Made by a program: the position numbers and the translations under genes. DNA of 64,000 bases from Halocynthiibacter namhaensis. Its GTDB lineage: Bacteria > Pseudomonadota > Alphaproteobacteria > Rhodobacterales > Rhodobacteraceae. This document shows positions 28,203 to 38,241 of this stretch, piece after piece (the first letter of the stretch is position 1; every line of letters starts with the position of its first letter). The notes beneath the pieces were generated by a model, which did not search any database, was not told the origin of the DNA, and worked only from the letters and a program-made list of their open reading frames with translations. The stretch covers positions 531,920 through 595,919 of the forward strand of contig NZ_JWIF01000056.1 in NCBI RefSeq assembly GCF_000812685.1, written 5' to 3'.

Positions 28203-28724
28203 ATGACCATACGCCCGATCTTGATCCACCCCGACCCGCGCCTGAAAAAGGCATGTGCCCCCATCGCATCCATTGATGACGAGCTGAAGAAGCTTGCCGA
28301 TGACATGCTGTCAACCATGTATGACGCGCCTGGCATTGGCCTTGCCGCGCCGCAGGTTGGTATTTTGCAACGGTTGATCGTGTTGGATTGTGACAAGGAC
28401 GAAGGCGTTGAGCCCGATCCGATTGTGATGTTCAACCCTGAGATTATTCAAGAAAGCGACAGCCGCAGCACCTATGACGAAGGATGCCTGTCGATTCCTG
28501 ATCAATATGCCGAAGTTGAGCGCCCTGCCGAAGTTGCTGTGCGTTGGATGGACCGTGATGGTGCAATTCGTGAGGCAGAGTTTGACGGTCTTTGGGCGAC
28601 ATGTGTTCAGCATGAGATTGACCATTTGAACGGGGTGTTGTTTATCGACCATCTGAAGCCGCTGAAACGTCAGATGATCACGCGTAAGATGCAGAAGTTA
28701 AAGCGCGAACTGGCGCGAGGGTGA
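28203..28724 (+). CDS. def: Peptide deformylase
   Basis: Removes the N-formyl group from nascent proteins; Fe/Zn metallohydrolase. All three motifs are intact: GIGLAAPQ, EGCLSIP (metal-ligand Cys about residue 95) and HEIDH (His 137, Glu 138, His 141). 173 aa. First of three consecutive deformylase-family genes leading into fmt, with 4 nt to the next start, so one transcript. This copy is the most likely main enzyme. Confidence 0.97.
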   Translation: MTIRPILIHPDPRLKKACAPIASIDDELKKLADDMLSTMYDAPGIGLAAPQVGILQRLIVLDCDKDEGVEPDPIVMFNPEIIQESDSRSTYDEGCLSIPDQYAEVERPAEVAVRWMDRDGAIREAEFDGLWATCVQHEIDHLNGVLFIDHLKPLKRQMITRKMQKLKRELARG

Positions 28725-28728
28725 GCGT

Positions 28729-29196
28729 ATGATCCGCAATATCGTCAAACATCCAGACCCGGTTTTACGGCAAATCTGTGAACCGGTCGCACAGTTTGAC
28801 GATATGTTGGACGCGCTGGCCTATGATATGTTGCAGACAATGTATGACGCGCCGGGTCGTGGCCTTGCGGCGCCACAAGTGGGCATCACACGGCGGATCT
28901 TTGTGATGGATGCGACTTGGAAAGACGGGCCGCGCACGCCGATGGTGTTTGTGAATCCTAAGGTGGTGGGCACATCTGAAGATCAAACAAGTTTGGATGA
29001 AGGGTGCTTGTCTATCCCCAATGAATTGACGCGGGTGACACGGCCGTCTGTTGTGAAAATGGCTTGGCAGGATCTTCGGGGTGCCGAGCAGACCGGGGAT
29101 TTCTCGGGGTTCGCGGCGGCTTGTGTTCAGCATGAACTTGACCACCTAAATGGGATTTTATGTATCGATTATCGGAAGGAAGACCATGCAGGGTAA
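28729..29196 (+). CDS. Second peptide deformylase
   Basis: Paralogue of the upstream def with intact motifs: GRGLAAPQ, EGCLSIPNE (Cys about 93) and HELDH (135-139). Shorter (155 aa), ending soon after the third motif without the long C-terminal helix of the first copy. The GRG in motif 1 departs from the common GVG/GIG. Overlaps the third paralogue by 11 nt, implying coupled translation. Expected to be catalytically competent; substrate range may differ. Confidence 0.92.
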   Translation: MIRNIVKHPDPVLRQICEPVAQFDDMLDALAYDMLQTMYDAPGRGLAAPQVGITRRIFVMDATWKDGPRTPMVFVNPKVVGTSEDQTSLDEGCLSIPNELTRVTRPSVVKMAWQDLRGAEQTGDFSGFAAACVQHELDHLNGILCIDYRKEDHAG

Positions 29197-29701
29197 TTCG
29201 CTTGCTTACGTGGCTTGGCCAGACAAACGCTTGCGCAGCACTGCCCAAGATGTGACTGAAATCACGGATGAAACCCACCAAATTTGGGCGGATATGGTCG
29301 CGACAATGGACGCTATGCCAGGTGTTGGTTTGGCGGCTGTGCAAATTGGTGTCATGAAGCGTTTGGCCGTCGTTGATGCCTCAGACGAGCGCGGGAAAGC
29401 TGTGCTGATGGCCAATCCTGAGATTTTGCATGCCTCAGCGCAGTTGCGCGAACATGAGGAAGCCAGCCCAAATTTGCCCGGCGTGTCTGCCGTGATCAGC
29501 CGCCCTCGTGCGGTGACTGTACGCTTCATGAACGCCGATGGTGAGATGGAAGATCGCGATTTTGTGGGCATTTGGGCGACCTCTGCACAGCATCAAATCG
29601 ATCATCTCGCGGGCAAAATGTATTTTGACCATTTGAAATCCGTGAAGCGCCAGATGCTTGTGAAGAAAGCCCAAAAATTCATGAAATCCGGGGGCAAGTG
29701 A
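29186..29701 (+). CDS. Deformylase-like protein with replaced active-site residues
   Basis: Third family member. Fold is recognisable ([29 protein letters not shown]), but motif 2 reads EASPNLP where active enzymes have EGCLSIP, so the Cys metal ligand is Ser (about residue 94), and motif 3 reads HQIDH, so the catalytic Glu is Gln (about 137). Motif 1 also has Val for Pro. These changes predict loss of deformylase activity while the frame stays open over 171 aa, arguing for a non-catalytic or altered role. ATG 29186; the upstream frame belongs to read-through. The stop overlaps the fmt start. Confidence 0.85.
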   Translation: MQGNSLAYVAWPDKRLRSTAQDVTEITDETHQIWADMVATMDAMPGVGLAAVQIGVMKRLAVVDASDERGKAVLMANPEILHASAQLREHEEASPNLPGVSAVISRPRAVTVRFMNADGEMEDRDFVGIWATSAQHQIDHLAGKMYFDHLKSVKRQMLVKKAQKFMKSGGK

Positions 29702-30606
29702 TGCGTGTTATCTTTATGGGCTCGCCTGTTTTTTCGGTCTCGGCTTTGGATGCATTGGTTGGCGCAGGGCATGAAATTGTTTGTGTATATTGTCAGCCGC
29801 CGCGACCGGCTGGGCGTGGAAAAAAGGACCGCCCGACAGCCGTTCAAGCGCGCGCGGAAAAACTGGGATTTCCTGTGCGTCATCCTGTGAATTTTAAGGA
29901 TCCCGCTGACGTTGCCGATTTCGCTGATTTGAATGCCGATATCGCGGTCGTTGTCGCATATGGTTTGATCTTGCCGCAGGATATTTTGGACGCGCCTTCA
30001 AAGGGATGTCTGAATATTCATGCATCGCTTTTGCCACGTTGGCGGGGTGCTGCCCCAATTCACCGCGCCATTATGGCTGGCGACGCGCAAAGCGGCGTTT
30101 GCATCATGCAGATGGATGCGGGGCTTGATACAGGGGGCGTGCTTTTACGTGAAGCGTTGGACATTGGCGCGGACGAGACAACTGCAGAACTGCATGACCG
30201 ATTGGCCCTATTGGGCGGAGATCTGATCGTGCAAGCCGTTGATACATATGATGATCTAACGCCAGTGCCGCAGCCAGAAGATGGCGTATGTTATGCGCAT
30301 AAAATTGATAAATCTGAATCCAAGATTGATTGGTCACAGCCTGCAGAACAGGTTTCGCGTCAAATTCGCGGTCTTTCACCCTTTCCGGGGGCCTGGTGTT
30401 TGCTGAATGGGGAACGCTTGAAGTTGCTGGGCTGTGAATTGGCAGATGGTGTTGGAACGCCGGGTGAGGTGCTTGATGATCACTTGCGTGTCGCATGTGG
30501 ATCGAGGGCAATTCGTTTGAGCCGATTGCAACGGGCGGGAAAAGCTGCGCAAGATGCGGATGTGTTTCAACGGGGTAAGCCGATTGAAATCGGGACGATT
30601 TTGTAA
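29701..30606 (+). CDS. fmt: Methionyl-tRNA formyltransferase
   Basis: Formylates initiator Met-tRNA, the substrate later acted on by deformylase. [13 protein letters not shown] start, [18 protein letters not shown] (formyl-THF site), [12 protein letters not shown], and a C-terminal OB-like domain. ATG at 29701 overlaps TGA of the third deformylase gene. 301 aa. Operon order def-def-def-fmt places addition and removal of the formyl group together. Confidence 0.97.
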   Translation: MRVIFMGSPVFSVSALDALVGAGHEIVCVYCQPPRPAGRGKKDRPTAVQARAEKLGFPVRHPVNFKDPADVADFADLNADIAVVVAYGLILPQDILDAPSKGCLNIHASLLPRWRGAAPIHRAIMAGDAQSGVCIMQMDAGLDTGGVLLREALDIGADETTAELHDRLALLGGDLIVQAVDTYDDLTPVPQPEDGVCYAHKIDKSESKIDWSQPAEQVSRQIRGLSPFPGAWCLLNGERLKLLGCELADGVGTPGEVLDDHLRVACGSRAIRLSRLQRAGKAAQDADVFQRGKPIEIGTIL

Positions 30607-30616
30607 GGGAAATCTG

Positions 30617-30853
30617 ATGCTTTTGGTGTTGATGGGAACTGTGGTGATTGCCGGAATAATTGGCTATGCATCTGAAAAATCTGGATTTACTGAGAATGGA
30701 TATCTCTCGTCGATCATCATTTGTGTCGGCGGGGCGTTCTTGTTCTATTTTGTGCGCATCATGTTTGGTGTTGGCTTCGCATCCCCCGGTACGAATGCAA
30801 TTGTGTCGTCAGTTGGGGCGTTGGTAATCGTCCCCTTCCATTGGAGGAAATGA
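30617..30853 (+). CDS. Small membrane protein, YeaQ/GlsB-like
   Basis: 78 aa, two to three hydrophobic segments (LLVLMGTVVIAGIIGYA, SIIICVGGAFLFYFV, IVSSVGALVIVPF). The layout resembles the GlsB/YeaQ/YmgE stress-response membrane family and the next gene fits that family better. Starts 10 nt after fmt, so likely on the same transcript. Function unknown. Confidence 0.7.
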   Translation: MLLVLMGTVVIAGIIGYASEKSGFTENGYLSSIIICVGGAFLFYFVRIMFGVGFASPGTNAIVSSVGALVIVPFHWRK

Positions 30854-31095
30854 TGGGTCTTATTATATTTTTACTGGTGGTCGGTACGGCCGCAGGGTTT
30901 ATTGCAACACGCATGATGGATCTTGAGTTGGACCTTGTTTCCACAGTTGCCATCGGCGTGTTAGGGGCCGTCATTGGTGGGGTTTTGCTGCGCTTTTTGG
31001 CCGTCGCAGCTGGTTGGCTGGGAGGCTTCGTCGGAGCAGTTCTTGGAGCGGTCCTATTGATCTGGGTTTGGAAGAGATATGGGCCAAAGCGCTGA
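30853..31095 (+). CDS. YeaQ/GlsB/YmgE family small membrane protein
   Basis: 80 aa with three hydrophobic segments: LIIFLLVVGTAAGFIATRMM, STVAIGVLGAVIGGVLLRFL and GGFVGAVLGAVLLIWVWK, a good match to transglycosylase-associated/GlsB membrane proteins. GGAGG with 5-nt spacing favours ATG 30853 over 30850; the start overlaps the preceding stop (TGATG). Confidence 0.75.
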   Translation: MGLIIFLLVVGTAAGFIATRMMDLELDLVSTVAIGVLGAVIGGVLLRFLAVAAGWLGGFVGAVLGAVLLIWVWKRYGPKR

Positions 31096-31139
31096 AATAT
31101 ATTGCTTTTCAAACACTTTAACCCGTTGACTAAATACTG

Positions 31140-31598
31140 CTAGCGTTTCTTCTTAAAGGGGGCCATGCCTTCGCGGGCGAGTTCATCCGCACGTTCGTTC
31201 TCGGCATGACCTGCGTGACCTTTGATCCACTTCCAGATCACTTGATGGCGGGCTTGCGCGGCGTCTAGGCGCTTCCAAAGGTCTTCATTCTTTACGGGCT
31301 TTTTCGCCGCGGTTTTCCAACCGTTTTTCTTCCATCCGAAAATCCATTTGGTCACACCGTCTTTCACATAGGAACTGTCGGTTGTGATCGTCAATTCTGA
31401 TGGCCGTTCCAAAATCTCAAGCGCAGAAATTGCGGCCATCAATTCCATGCGGTTGTTGGTGGTTTCGGGTTCGCCCCCCTTCAAAGTACGTTCCTTGATG
31501 ACGGCGTCGCCGTCCATTGCGCGCAGCAATACGCCCCACCCTCCGGGGCCGGGGTTTCCAGAACATGCACCATCGGTCCAAGCGTTGAGATCAGGCAT
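31140..31598 (-). CDS. rnhA: Ribonuclease HI
   Basis: Degrades the RNA strand of RNA-DNA hybrids. From ATG 31598 (152 aa): [18 protein letters not shown] with the first catalytic Asp, [10 protein letters not shown] (Glu), TTDSSYV (Asp), [15 protein letters not shown] (His and last Asp). The frame is open far upstream through the neighbouring methyltransferase gene, so that extension is not used. Start overlaps the methyltransferase stop by 8 nt. Confidence 0.95.
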   Translation of the reverse strand: MPDLNAWTDGACSGNPGPGGWGVLLRAMDGDAVIKERTLKGGEPETTNNRMELMAAISALEILERPSELTITTDSSYVKDGVTKWIFGWKKNGWKTAAKKPVKNEDLWKRLDAAQARHQVIWKWIKGHAGHAENERADELAREGMAPFKKKR

Positions 31599-32193
31599 TT
31601 GCAGGCTTTCGTAGAGTGATTGTAATGTGTTGGGCTTCTTCACCGCTAAGACCGTTTGAGGTGCCTCGGGTGACTTCAGGGTGTATAAGCCCGGTATCGG
31701 TAAGATGCGCCAGAAGCTCAACTTCCGAGAAATAGGAATAGAGACGGCCAATTTTGTCACGGTGTTCGCCCGTACCAAGCTTCATTCCGATGTAAAACAG
31801 ACCGCCAGGTTTGAGAGCGCTGACAAGACGCAAAATCAGACTGGGGAAGAGATCGCGTGGGGCGTGCAGCAGGCTGAAGCTGGCCCAGATCGCATCATAT
31901 TCATGGTGGGTGTCGATGTCTTCAAAGCGCGCCACACGAGCAGGAATGCCGGATTTTTGGGCAAGCGCGACCATTTCGGATGACGCATCTACCGCATCTA
32001 CGATATGGCCTGCGTCCATCATGGTTTTTGCCATATGCCCAGGACCACAACCTAAATCCAAGACATGGGCCTTCGGGTCAAGTTGACCGATAAAGCTTAA
32101 CAACTCGGGAAGCTTGGCTTCACCGCTGTTGGTTTCGGCATAATCTTCGCTTCGTGCGTTGTAGACTGCGATCGTTTCGGCATCTGTGGTCAT
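31591..32193 (-). CDS. Class I SAM-dependent methyltransferase
   Basis: Methyltransferase of unknown substrate. SAM motif [14 protein letters not shown], acidic [10 protein letters not shown] after strand 2, and a methyltransferase-11/25-type [15 protein letters not shown] post-motif. 200 aa, no extra domain. Upstream partner of rnhA in a short operon. Confidence 0.88.
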   Translation of the reverse strand: MTTDAETIAVYNARSEDYAETNSGEAKLPELLSFIGQLDPKAHVLDLGCGPGHMAKTMMDAGHIVDAVDASSEMVALAQKSGIPARVARFEDIDTHHEYDAIWASFSLLHAPRDLFPSLILRLVSALKPGGLFYIGMKLGTGEHRDKIGRLYSYFSEVELLAHLTDTGLIHPEVTRGTSNGLSGEEAQHITITLRKPANA

Positions 32194-32265
32194 CTTATTT
32201 GGTCTCTAATACTAAAGCCATAGGGGACTGCGTTCAGAAGAAATGGGATAGGTACACGGCCCTTC

Positions 32266-33219
32266 CTACGCAGTTTGACGTAGGATGCGCGGCACTTTAA
32301 ATTCGATGTTTTCTTCGGCAGTTTCAATCAGTTTAATGGTGATATCATGACGCGCTTTAAACGCTTCGATCACTTCGTCCATCAAGACCTCTGGGGCCGA
32401 GGCACCGGCGGTAAGGCCGACAGATTTAATACCGTCAAGGGCACGCCAGTCGATGTTTGTCGCGCGTTCCACCAGTTGGGAATAATTGCATCCAGCTGCG
32501 GCTCCGACCTCTACCAAGCGGCGCGAGTTTGAAGAATTTGGCGCGCCAATCACCAGGATTGCGTCAACCTTTGGTGCCATGGCTTTGACCGCGTGCTGGC
32601 GGTTGGTTGTTGCATAGCAGATGTCTTCTTTGTGTGGTCCCTTGATCAACGGAAAGCGAGATTGGAGCGCGGCAACAATGTCGGCTGTGTCATCAATCGA
32701 CAGGGTTGTTTGGGTGATGTAGGCCAATTGTTCTGGATCGCGCACGTCGAGTTTTGCGACATCGGCTGGTGTTTCAACCAGTAGAACTTCGCCTTTCGGC
32801 AGTTGGCCCATGGTGCCAATGGTTTCCGGGTGCCCATCGTGCCCGATCATCACCATCTGCAAACCGTTTTCTGAATGGCGCTCAGCCTCGATGTGAACTT
32901 TTGACACGAGCGGGCAAGTCGCATCCACCCAGATCATTTGACGCGCTGTTGCGGCCTCGGGTACAGATTTGGGCACACCATGAGCGGAGAAAATAACAGG
33001 ACGGTCATCGGGGCAATCTGTAAGTTCTTCTACGAAAACCGCGCCTTTGGCCTTCAACCCATCCACCACGAATTTATTATGCACGATCTCGTGACGCACA
33101 TAGACGGGCGCGCCCCACTTCTCGATTGCCATTTCCACGACGCGAATGGCGCGAACGACGCCGGCGCAAAAGCCGCGAGGCGCTGCAAGATAAATTGTCA
33201 GAGGGGAAAGATTGGTCAT
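32266..33219 (-). CDS. ispH: 4-hydroxy-3-methylbut-2-enyl diphosphate reductase (IspH)
   Basis: Last step of the MEP isoprenoid pathway, a 4Fe-4S reductase. Cluster Cys residues are at [11 protein letters not shown] (Cys 18), [11 protein letters not shown] and [14 protein letters not shown] signature [11 protein letters not shown] is complete. 317 aa. Monocistronic by spacing; about 70 bp upstream of the methyltransferase gene. Confidence 0.97.
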   Translation of the reverse strand: MTNLSPLTIYLAAPRGFCAGVVRAIRVVEMAIEKWGAPVYVRHEIVHNKFVVDGLKAKGAVFVEELTDCPDDRPVIFSAHGVPKSVPEAATARQMIWVDATCPLVSKVHIEAERHSENGLQMVMIGHDGHPETIGTMGQLPKGEVLLVETPADVAKLDVRDPEQLAYITQTTLSIDDTADIVAALQSRFPLIKGPHKEDICYATTNRQHAVKAMAPKVDAILVIGAPNSSNSRRLVEVGAAAGCNYSQLVERATNIDWRALDGIKSVGLTAGASAPEVLMDEVIEAFKARHDITIKLIETAEENIEFKVPRILRQTA

Positions 33220-33307
33220 GTCGCCATCCTGTAATTGCCCACATGGTTTAGGCGCAGAGGTGGTGAAGGTCCAGACCTAGCGCCCAGATAGGGGGCGCGT
33301 AAATGGG

Positions 33308-33349
33308 AAGTGTGTGATCGCGACGCCGTGGTCTGCCGCGATCACACTT
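33308..33349. other. Imperfect hairpin near the NYN gene end
   Basis: AAGTGTGTGATCGCG pairs with CGCGATCACACTT with a 2-nt bulge. No strong T run on the minus strand, so termination is uncertain. Confidence 0.4.
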
Positions 33350-33363
33350 GTTAAAAGCTGTGC

Positions 33364-33933
33364 TTACTCGTCTGCAGTTTCAGGAACCGCAGGGTCGAAA
33401 TGTTCGCGCGGAGGCCGCCCGATCACATCTTTAAGATCCTGCAATTCAATGAAGTTATCCGCCTGGCGACGAAGTTCATCTGAAATCATTGGAGGTTGCG
33501 AGCGAATTGTTGAAACAACAGATACGCGAACGCCCTTGCGTTGAATGCTTTCGATCAGCGGTCTGAAGTCTCCATCCCCAGAGAACAACACAATGTGATC
33601 GACATGGGGCGCGAGCTCCATGGCATCTACGGCAAGTTCAATGTCCATATTGCCCTTTACCTTACGGCGACCCATGGAATCTGTATATTCTCGTGCCGGC
33701 TTGGTGACCATTGTGAACCCATTATAGTTCAACCAGTCGACCAGAGGTCGGATCGGGGAATATTCGTCATTTTCCAAAAGTGCAGTATAGTAAAACGCCC
33801 GCAGCATTCGACCGCGGCGCATGAACTCATGTCGCAACAATTTGTAGTCGATGTCAAAACCCAGTGACTTTGCAGCAGCGTATAGGTTAGAGCCATCAAT
33901 GAACAGCGCCAGCCGTTCGTCTTTATAAAACAT
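33364..33933 (-). CDS. NYN domain protein (LabA/DUF88-like)
   Basis: PIN-like fold RNase-type domain: LALFIDGSNLYAAAK, KGNMDIELAVDAME, LFSGDGDFRPLIESIQ supply the acidic residues of the active site. 189 aa. LabA-like proteins associate with circadian or RNA-linked regulation in cyanobacteria; here only a nuclease-like fold can be claimed. Divergent from folK. Confidence 0.88.
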   Translation of the reverse strand: MFYKDERLALFIDGSNLYAAAKSLGFDIDYKLLRHEFMRRGRMLRAFYYTALLENDEYSPIRPLVDWLNYNGFTMVTKPAREYTDSMGRRKVKGNMDIELAVDAMELAPHVDHIVLFSGDGDFRPLIESIQRKGVRVSVVSTIRSQPPMISDELRRQADNFIELQDLKDVIGRPPREHFDPAVPETADE

Positions 33934-34046
33934 GAAATCCCTTTCGGTATTTTATCGTTTCGTCCCGAATTACTAATTATATGAGGCCTGGCGACCTCGT
34001 TCTCGAAACTTAACACATCTAATCGCTATACGCATGGGGGAAGAGC

Positions 34047-34628
34047 TTGAAAAGTCACAATACCTATCACAAAGCCTTGATTGCTCTCGGGGCGAACGAT
34101 GCATTGGAATCACCCCTTATGGTGGAACGATTGCAAAATGCACTTCTGGAAATGGCCTGCGAGAAATTGCGTGTCATTGAGGTGAGCCGTTTTTATGAAT
34201 CCCCTTGTTTTCCTGCGGGGATAGGCAATGATTTTGTGAATGCGGTGGCCCTTCTTGAGGTCAATATGACACCAAATGACCTGCTGCAGCACTTGCATAA
34301 TGTAGAGGATAAATCCGGGAGAATTCGCATTTTGCGATGGGGAACGCGTCCTCTGGATCTCGACTTGCTGGCCATAGAAAAAAATATCATTCCCGACGCC
34401 GAAACCTATAACCATTGGCGCAACCTGTCTTTATCGACACAAATGGAGCGCGCTCCGGATGAAATTATCTTGCCGCATCCGCGAATCACTGACCGTGGAT
34501 TCGTTTTGCTGCCGTTGCGTGATGTGGCCCCAGATTGGGTACACCCGGTGTCCGGTGAAACCGTGGATGAACTTATTGGTGCCCTTCCGCCTGAGGCGAT
34601 TGATGGTGTGGTGCCAATTGACCTTTGA
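34047..34628 (+). CDS. folK: 2-amino-4-hydroxy-6-hydroxymethyldihydropteridine pyrophosphokinase
   Basis: Transfers pyrophosphate to the pterin in folate synthesis. Markers: ALIALGANDALESP start, VSRFYESPCFPAG, PLDLDLLAI and LPHPRITDRGFVLLPL. TTG 34047 is favoured: the frame lacks an ATG near the right place and GGGGGAAGAG precedes it. 193 aa. Other folate genes are not adjacent. Confidence 0.93.
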   Translation: MKSHNTYHKALIALGANDALESPLMVERLQNALLEMACEKLRVIEVSRFYESPCFPAGIGNDFVNAVALLEVNMTPNDLLQHLHNVEDKSGRIRILRWGTRPLDLDLLAIEKNIIPDAETYNHWRNLSLSTQMERAPDEIILPHPRITDRGFVLLPLRDVAPDWVHPVSGETVDELIGALPPEAIDGVVPIDL

Positions 34629-34813
34629 AGGCAGCGATTTGGCGTGAAACTAAGGGTCAGGGCGAGGGCAGGGGTGTAATACTGGGGGAATTGGCGTTTG
34701 ATCTCTACAAATCAATCTAGCTTTCATAGTAAGGTTTTCAATTCGCGCTTGAATTCTGTTGCGCCGCAGCGTAAATCATCGGTTTCAGACATCCGCTATA
34801 AATTGGAGCTCCC

Positions 34814-35167
34814 ATGGCCCGCGTTACGGTTGAAGATTGCGTCGACAAAGTACAGAACCGGTTTGAACTGGTAATGCTTGCCTCTCATCGGGCTCGTGAA
34901 ATTTCTGCGGGTGCGGAAATCACAGTTGATCGTGATAAAGATAAAAACCCTGTTGTTGCATTGCGTGAAATCGCTGAAGAGACACAGACTGCTGACGAGC
35001 TGCGCGAGCGCGCCATCGAAAGCAACCAAACCCAGATTGAAGTTGATGAGCCAGAAGAAGACGCAATGGCGCTTTTGATGGGGGCTGAAGCGGACAAGCC
35101 TGCGGATGATGACATGAGCGAAGAGCGCCTTCTGCGTCAACTTATGGAAGCGCAAGGCCAGGGTTAA
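34814..35167 (+). CDS. rpoZ: RNA polymerase omega subunit
   Basis: Small subunit aiding beta-prime folding and, in proteobacteria, part of a ppGpp site. [29 protein letters not shown] is characteristic; the C-terminal half is acidic and variable. 117 aa. Next gene is the RelA/SpoT enzyme, the common spoT-rpoZ pairing, with a GGGCCC-AGCAGC-GGGCCC hairpin in the 43-bp gap. Confidence 0.97.
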   Translation: MARVTVEDCVDKVQNRFELVMLASHRAREISAGAEITVDRDKDKNPVVALREIAEETQTADELRERAIESNQTQIEVDEPEEDAMALLMGAEADKPADDDMSEERLLRQLMEAQGQG

Positions 35168-35209
35168 CCTAGTAGGGCCCAGCAGCGGGCCCGGAAGAGA
35201 ACGGCCAGG

Positions 35210-37339
35210 ATGGCAGCAGAAACAACTGTCGACGACCTTATCGGACGCGTCCGCGCCTATAACCCTAAATGCAACGAAAACTTGATCCGCGCGGCGTTTG
35301 ATTACGGCGCGCGTATGCACGACGGGCAGTTCCGTCATTCAGGTGAACCCTATTTCACCCATCCCGTTGCGGTGGCAATGATTGTCGCAGACCAAAAGCT
35401 GGACGATGCAACGATCATCACCGCGCTTTTGCATGATACAATTGAAGATACTGGATCCACTTGGGGTGAAGTTGCCGAGATGTTTGGCCGGGAGGTGGCT
35501 GAACTTGTCGATGGTGTGACCAAGTTGACCAATCTGCAGTTGTCATCCTCAGAGACGAAACAAGCGGAAAACTTCCGTAAACTGTTCATGGCCATGGCCA
35601 AGGATATGCGCGTGATTTTGGTGAAGCTGGCCGATCGATTGCACAATATGCGCACGATCAAATCAATGCGCCCAGAAAAGCAGATCCAAAAAGCACGCGA
35701 AACTGTCGACATATTTGCGCCACTGGCTGGGCGTATGGGCATGCAGTGGATGCGCGAAGAGCTTGAAGATCTAACCTTTGGTGTGTTGAACCCAGAGGGG
35801 CGGACATCGATCATGCGTCGGTTCGTGCATCTGCGCGACGAAAGCGGGGATGTCATTGAAAAGATTACCAATGACATCGAAAGTGAGCTTGAAAAAGCAG
35901 GGATCACAGCCGAAGTCTATGGTCGGGCGAAGCGTCCATATTCCGTGTGGCGAAAGATGGAAGAGAAAGATCAAGGTTTCTCTCGTCTATCTGATATTTA
36001 TGGGTTCCGTGTGATCGTTGACAGCAATGCTGATTGTTACCGAGTCTTAGGTGCAATCCACGAAAGATGGCGCGCTGTTCCAGGGCGCTTTAAAGACTAT
36101 ATTTCACAGCCAAAATCCAACGGGTATCGATCGATTCACACGACGGTTTCTGGGCGCGACGGCAAGCGGGTTGAAGTGCAGATTCGCACCAACCAGATGC
36201 ATGACGTGGCCGAGGTCGGTGTTGCGGCGCATTGGTCTTATAAAGACGGTGTACAAAGTGAAAATCCTTTTGCTGTTGACCCCGCCAAATGGGTTGCGAC
36301 CCTGAATGAGCGTTTTGACACGGCTGATGACCACGACGAGTTTCTCGAACATGTCAAACTTGAGATGTACACCGATCAGGTTTTTGGCTTCACGCCCAAA
36401 GGCGAAGTGATCAAGCTGCCTCGTGGTGCAACGCCGCTTGATTTCGCTTATGCCATTCACACGCGCATTGGCGACAGTTGTGTCGGTGCACGCATTGATG
36501 GCATTCGCGTGCCGCTGTGGACGCGCATTCGTAACGGTCAATCGGTCGAAATCACGACTGCGGAAGGTCAGCGCCCGCAAGCAACCTGGCTTGATATTGT
36601 GGCAACCGGCAAGGCGAAGGCCGCGATTCGTCGCAGTTTACGCGAAGATGATCGCGAACGATTTGTGAAGCTCGGGCGCGAGCTGGCGCGCGTAGCCTTT
36701 GAACATATCGGCAAAGTTGCCAGTGACAAAGCGCTCTCGACGGCCGCGCGCCATCTTGGCTTGCGCGACAGTGAGTCCCTGTTGGCCCGTCTCGGTAGCG
36801 CGGAACTGACCGCGCGTGACGTGGTTGAAACACTGTATCCTGAACTGGCCGATGGTGCTGGGGACGAAGTGGCGACGGATCGCGCGGTTTTGGGGTTGTC
36901 CCAAGGGCAAGATTCAAAGCGTGGATTGTGTTGTCAGCCTGTGCCGGGCGAAAGAATCGTTGGAATCACCTATCGTGGTCAAGGCGTGGTTGTACATGGC
37001 ATCGATTGCCCGGTCCTATCGGATTTGGCGGATAACCCAGAGCGCTGGGTAGATTTGCATTGGCATTCTGGTCGTCATGGTCCTGTGCATACGGTCACAT
37101 TAAATGTTGCGATTAGTAACGATTCTGGTGTGTTGGGTCGTATTTGCACATTGATTGGCGAACAAAAGGCCAATATCTCGGATTTGAAATTTGTGGAACG
37201 TAAACCGGACTTTTACCGCCTGTTGATAGATGTGGATCTGCGGGATGCGGAACATTTGCATACGGTAATGATGGGGCTTGAAGCTGACAGCGATGTTGCT
37301 TCAATCGAACGTCACCGGGATTATGAACGCAAACCATGA
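35210..37339 (+). CDS. spoT: Bifunctional (p)ppGpp synthetase/hydrolase (RSH)
   Basis: Makes and degrades the stringent-response alarmone. Domains in order: HD hydrolase (YFTHP, LLHDTIED, KLADRLHNMRT), synthetase (LSDIYGFRVIV, and RFKDYISQPKSNGYRS, where the RxKD form fits bifunctional enzymes), TGS (VFGFTPKGEVIKLPRGATPLDFAYA), a helical/zinc-finger stretch, and a C-terminal ACT domain (TLNVAISNDSGVLGRI). 709 aa. The single RSH of alphaproteobacteria, next to rpoZ. Confidence 0.96.
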   Translation: MAAETTVDDLIGRVRAYNPKCNENLIRAAFDYGARMHDGQFRHSGEPYFTHPVAVAMIVADQKLDDATIITALLHDTIEDTGSTWGEVAEMFGREVAELVDGVTKLTNLQLSSSETKQAENFRKLFMAMAKDMRVILVKLADRLHNMRTIKSMRPEKQIQKARETVDIFAPLAGRMGMQWMREELEDLTFGVLNPEGRTSIMRRFVHLRDESGDVIEKITNDIESELEKAGITAEVYGRAKRPYSVWRKMEEKDQGFSRLSDIYGFRVIVDSNADCYRVLGAIHERWRAVPGRFKDYISQPKSNGYRSIHTTVSGRDGKRVEVQIRTNQMHDVAEVGVAAHWSYKDGVQSENPFAVDPAKWVATLNERFDTADDHDEFLEHVKLEMYTDQVFGFTPKGEVIKLPRGATPLDFAYAIHTRIGDSCVGARIDGIRVPLWTRIRNGQSVEITTAEGQRPQATWLDIVATGKAKAAIRRSLREDDRERFVKLGRELARVAFEHIGKVASDKALSTAARHLGLRDSESLLARLGSAELTARDVVETLYPELADGAGDEVATDRAVLGLSQGQDSKRGLCCQPVPGERIVGITYRGQGVVVHGIDCPVLSDLADNPERWVDLHWHSGRHGPVHTVTLNVAISNDSGVLGRICTLIGEQKANISDLKFVERKPDFYRLLIDVDLRDAEHLHTVMMGLEADSDVASIERHRDYERKP

Positions 37340-37391
37340 ATGAATATTGCCGCGCTGTTGTGCTGCACAAAGCTTAGGCAAGGGGCTTAGG

Positions 37392-38180
37392 GTGGTCTTT
37401 AAAAGACGAGACAAAAGACCAAATTTGGTCGTTGTACGAAATTTTCTCTGGCCTAGGTCTGGCTGGAAACGTGCGTATCAATATGTGAAGCTTCGTTTGC
37501 ACCGCTTGCCTGATCCGCCGCATCGCATTGCGCGCGGCGTTTTTGCTGGGGTCTTCACAAGCTTCACGCCGTTTTTTGGACTGCATTTTTTTGTAGCGAT
37601 GTTCATCGCGAAAATGATGCGCGGAAATATCCTGGCCGCTTTGCTTGCGACGTTCTTTGGCAACCCGTTGACTTTCCCGTTTATCGCGGCCTCGAGTCTT
37701 AAGCTTGGCCAATATATCCTTAGTCTATTGGGGCGAGATGCATCTTCAGATGGGCAGGCGCATGACGTTGGGGTTGGGGTCACGCTGTGGCATAATTTCC
37801 TTGCGATTTTCACTGAACAGGACGCAAATTGGAGCTTCCTTTGGGATTTTTACAACTCGGTTTTCTTGCCTTACTTGGTGGGCGGGTTGATCCCTGGCTT
37901 GATTTCAGGGGTTGTGTGTTACTACATGACCGTTCCGGTGATTGATCTGTATCAGAAGCGCCGCAAAGGGCGTTTGATGCAGAAATTCGAAGAATTGCGC
38001 GCGAAGAAAGCTGCGAAAGCGGCCGAAGACGCGGCCGTCGCTGCGGCACAAAAAGCTGAGAAAGCTCGTGCTAAATGGGAAGATGCCCGGGACGCTGCTG
38101 AAATGGCCGCAGAGGAATCGGCGCGTGTGCAAGAAGAAATGGCGCAAAAAGCGGCTGACCTTCCTGAAAGAGGAGAGTAG
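37392..38180 (+). CDS. DUF2062 membrane protein
   Basis: Uncharacterised family. Starts MVFKRRDKRPNLVVVRNF; GTG 37392 has AAGGGG upstream and the frame upstream to 37347 overlaps nothing useful. Core: RIARGVFAGVFTSFTPFFGLHFFVA, membrane segments, and the PLTFPFIAASSLKLG motif. After residue about 180 there is a long Ala/Lys/Glu-rich helix, probably coiled coil. 262 aa. Precedes pdxJ by about 60 bp. Confidence 0.88.
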   Translation: MVFKRRDKRPNLVVVRNFLWPRSGWKRAYQYVKLRLHRLPDPPHRIARGVFAGVFTSFTPFFGLHFFVAMFIAKMMRGNILAALLATFFGNPLTFPFIAASSLKLGQYILSLLGRDASSDGQAHDVGVGVTLWHNFLAIFTEQDANWSFLWDFYNSVFLPYLVGGLIPGLISGVVCYYMTVPVIDLYQKRRKGRLMQKFEELRAKKAAKAAEDAAVAAAQKAEKARAKWEDARDAAEMAAEESARVQEEMAQKAADLPERGE

Positions 38181-38241
38181 GCTTCTGTGAGAATCACGTG
38201 GGCCTGTTTGATGGGGCCCGCAGAACGGACAGGAGTGTGCC

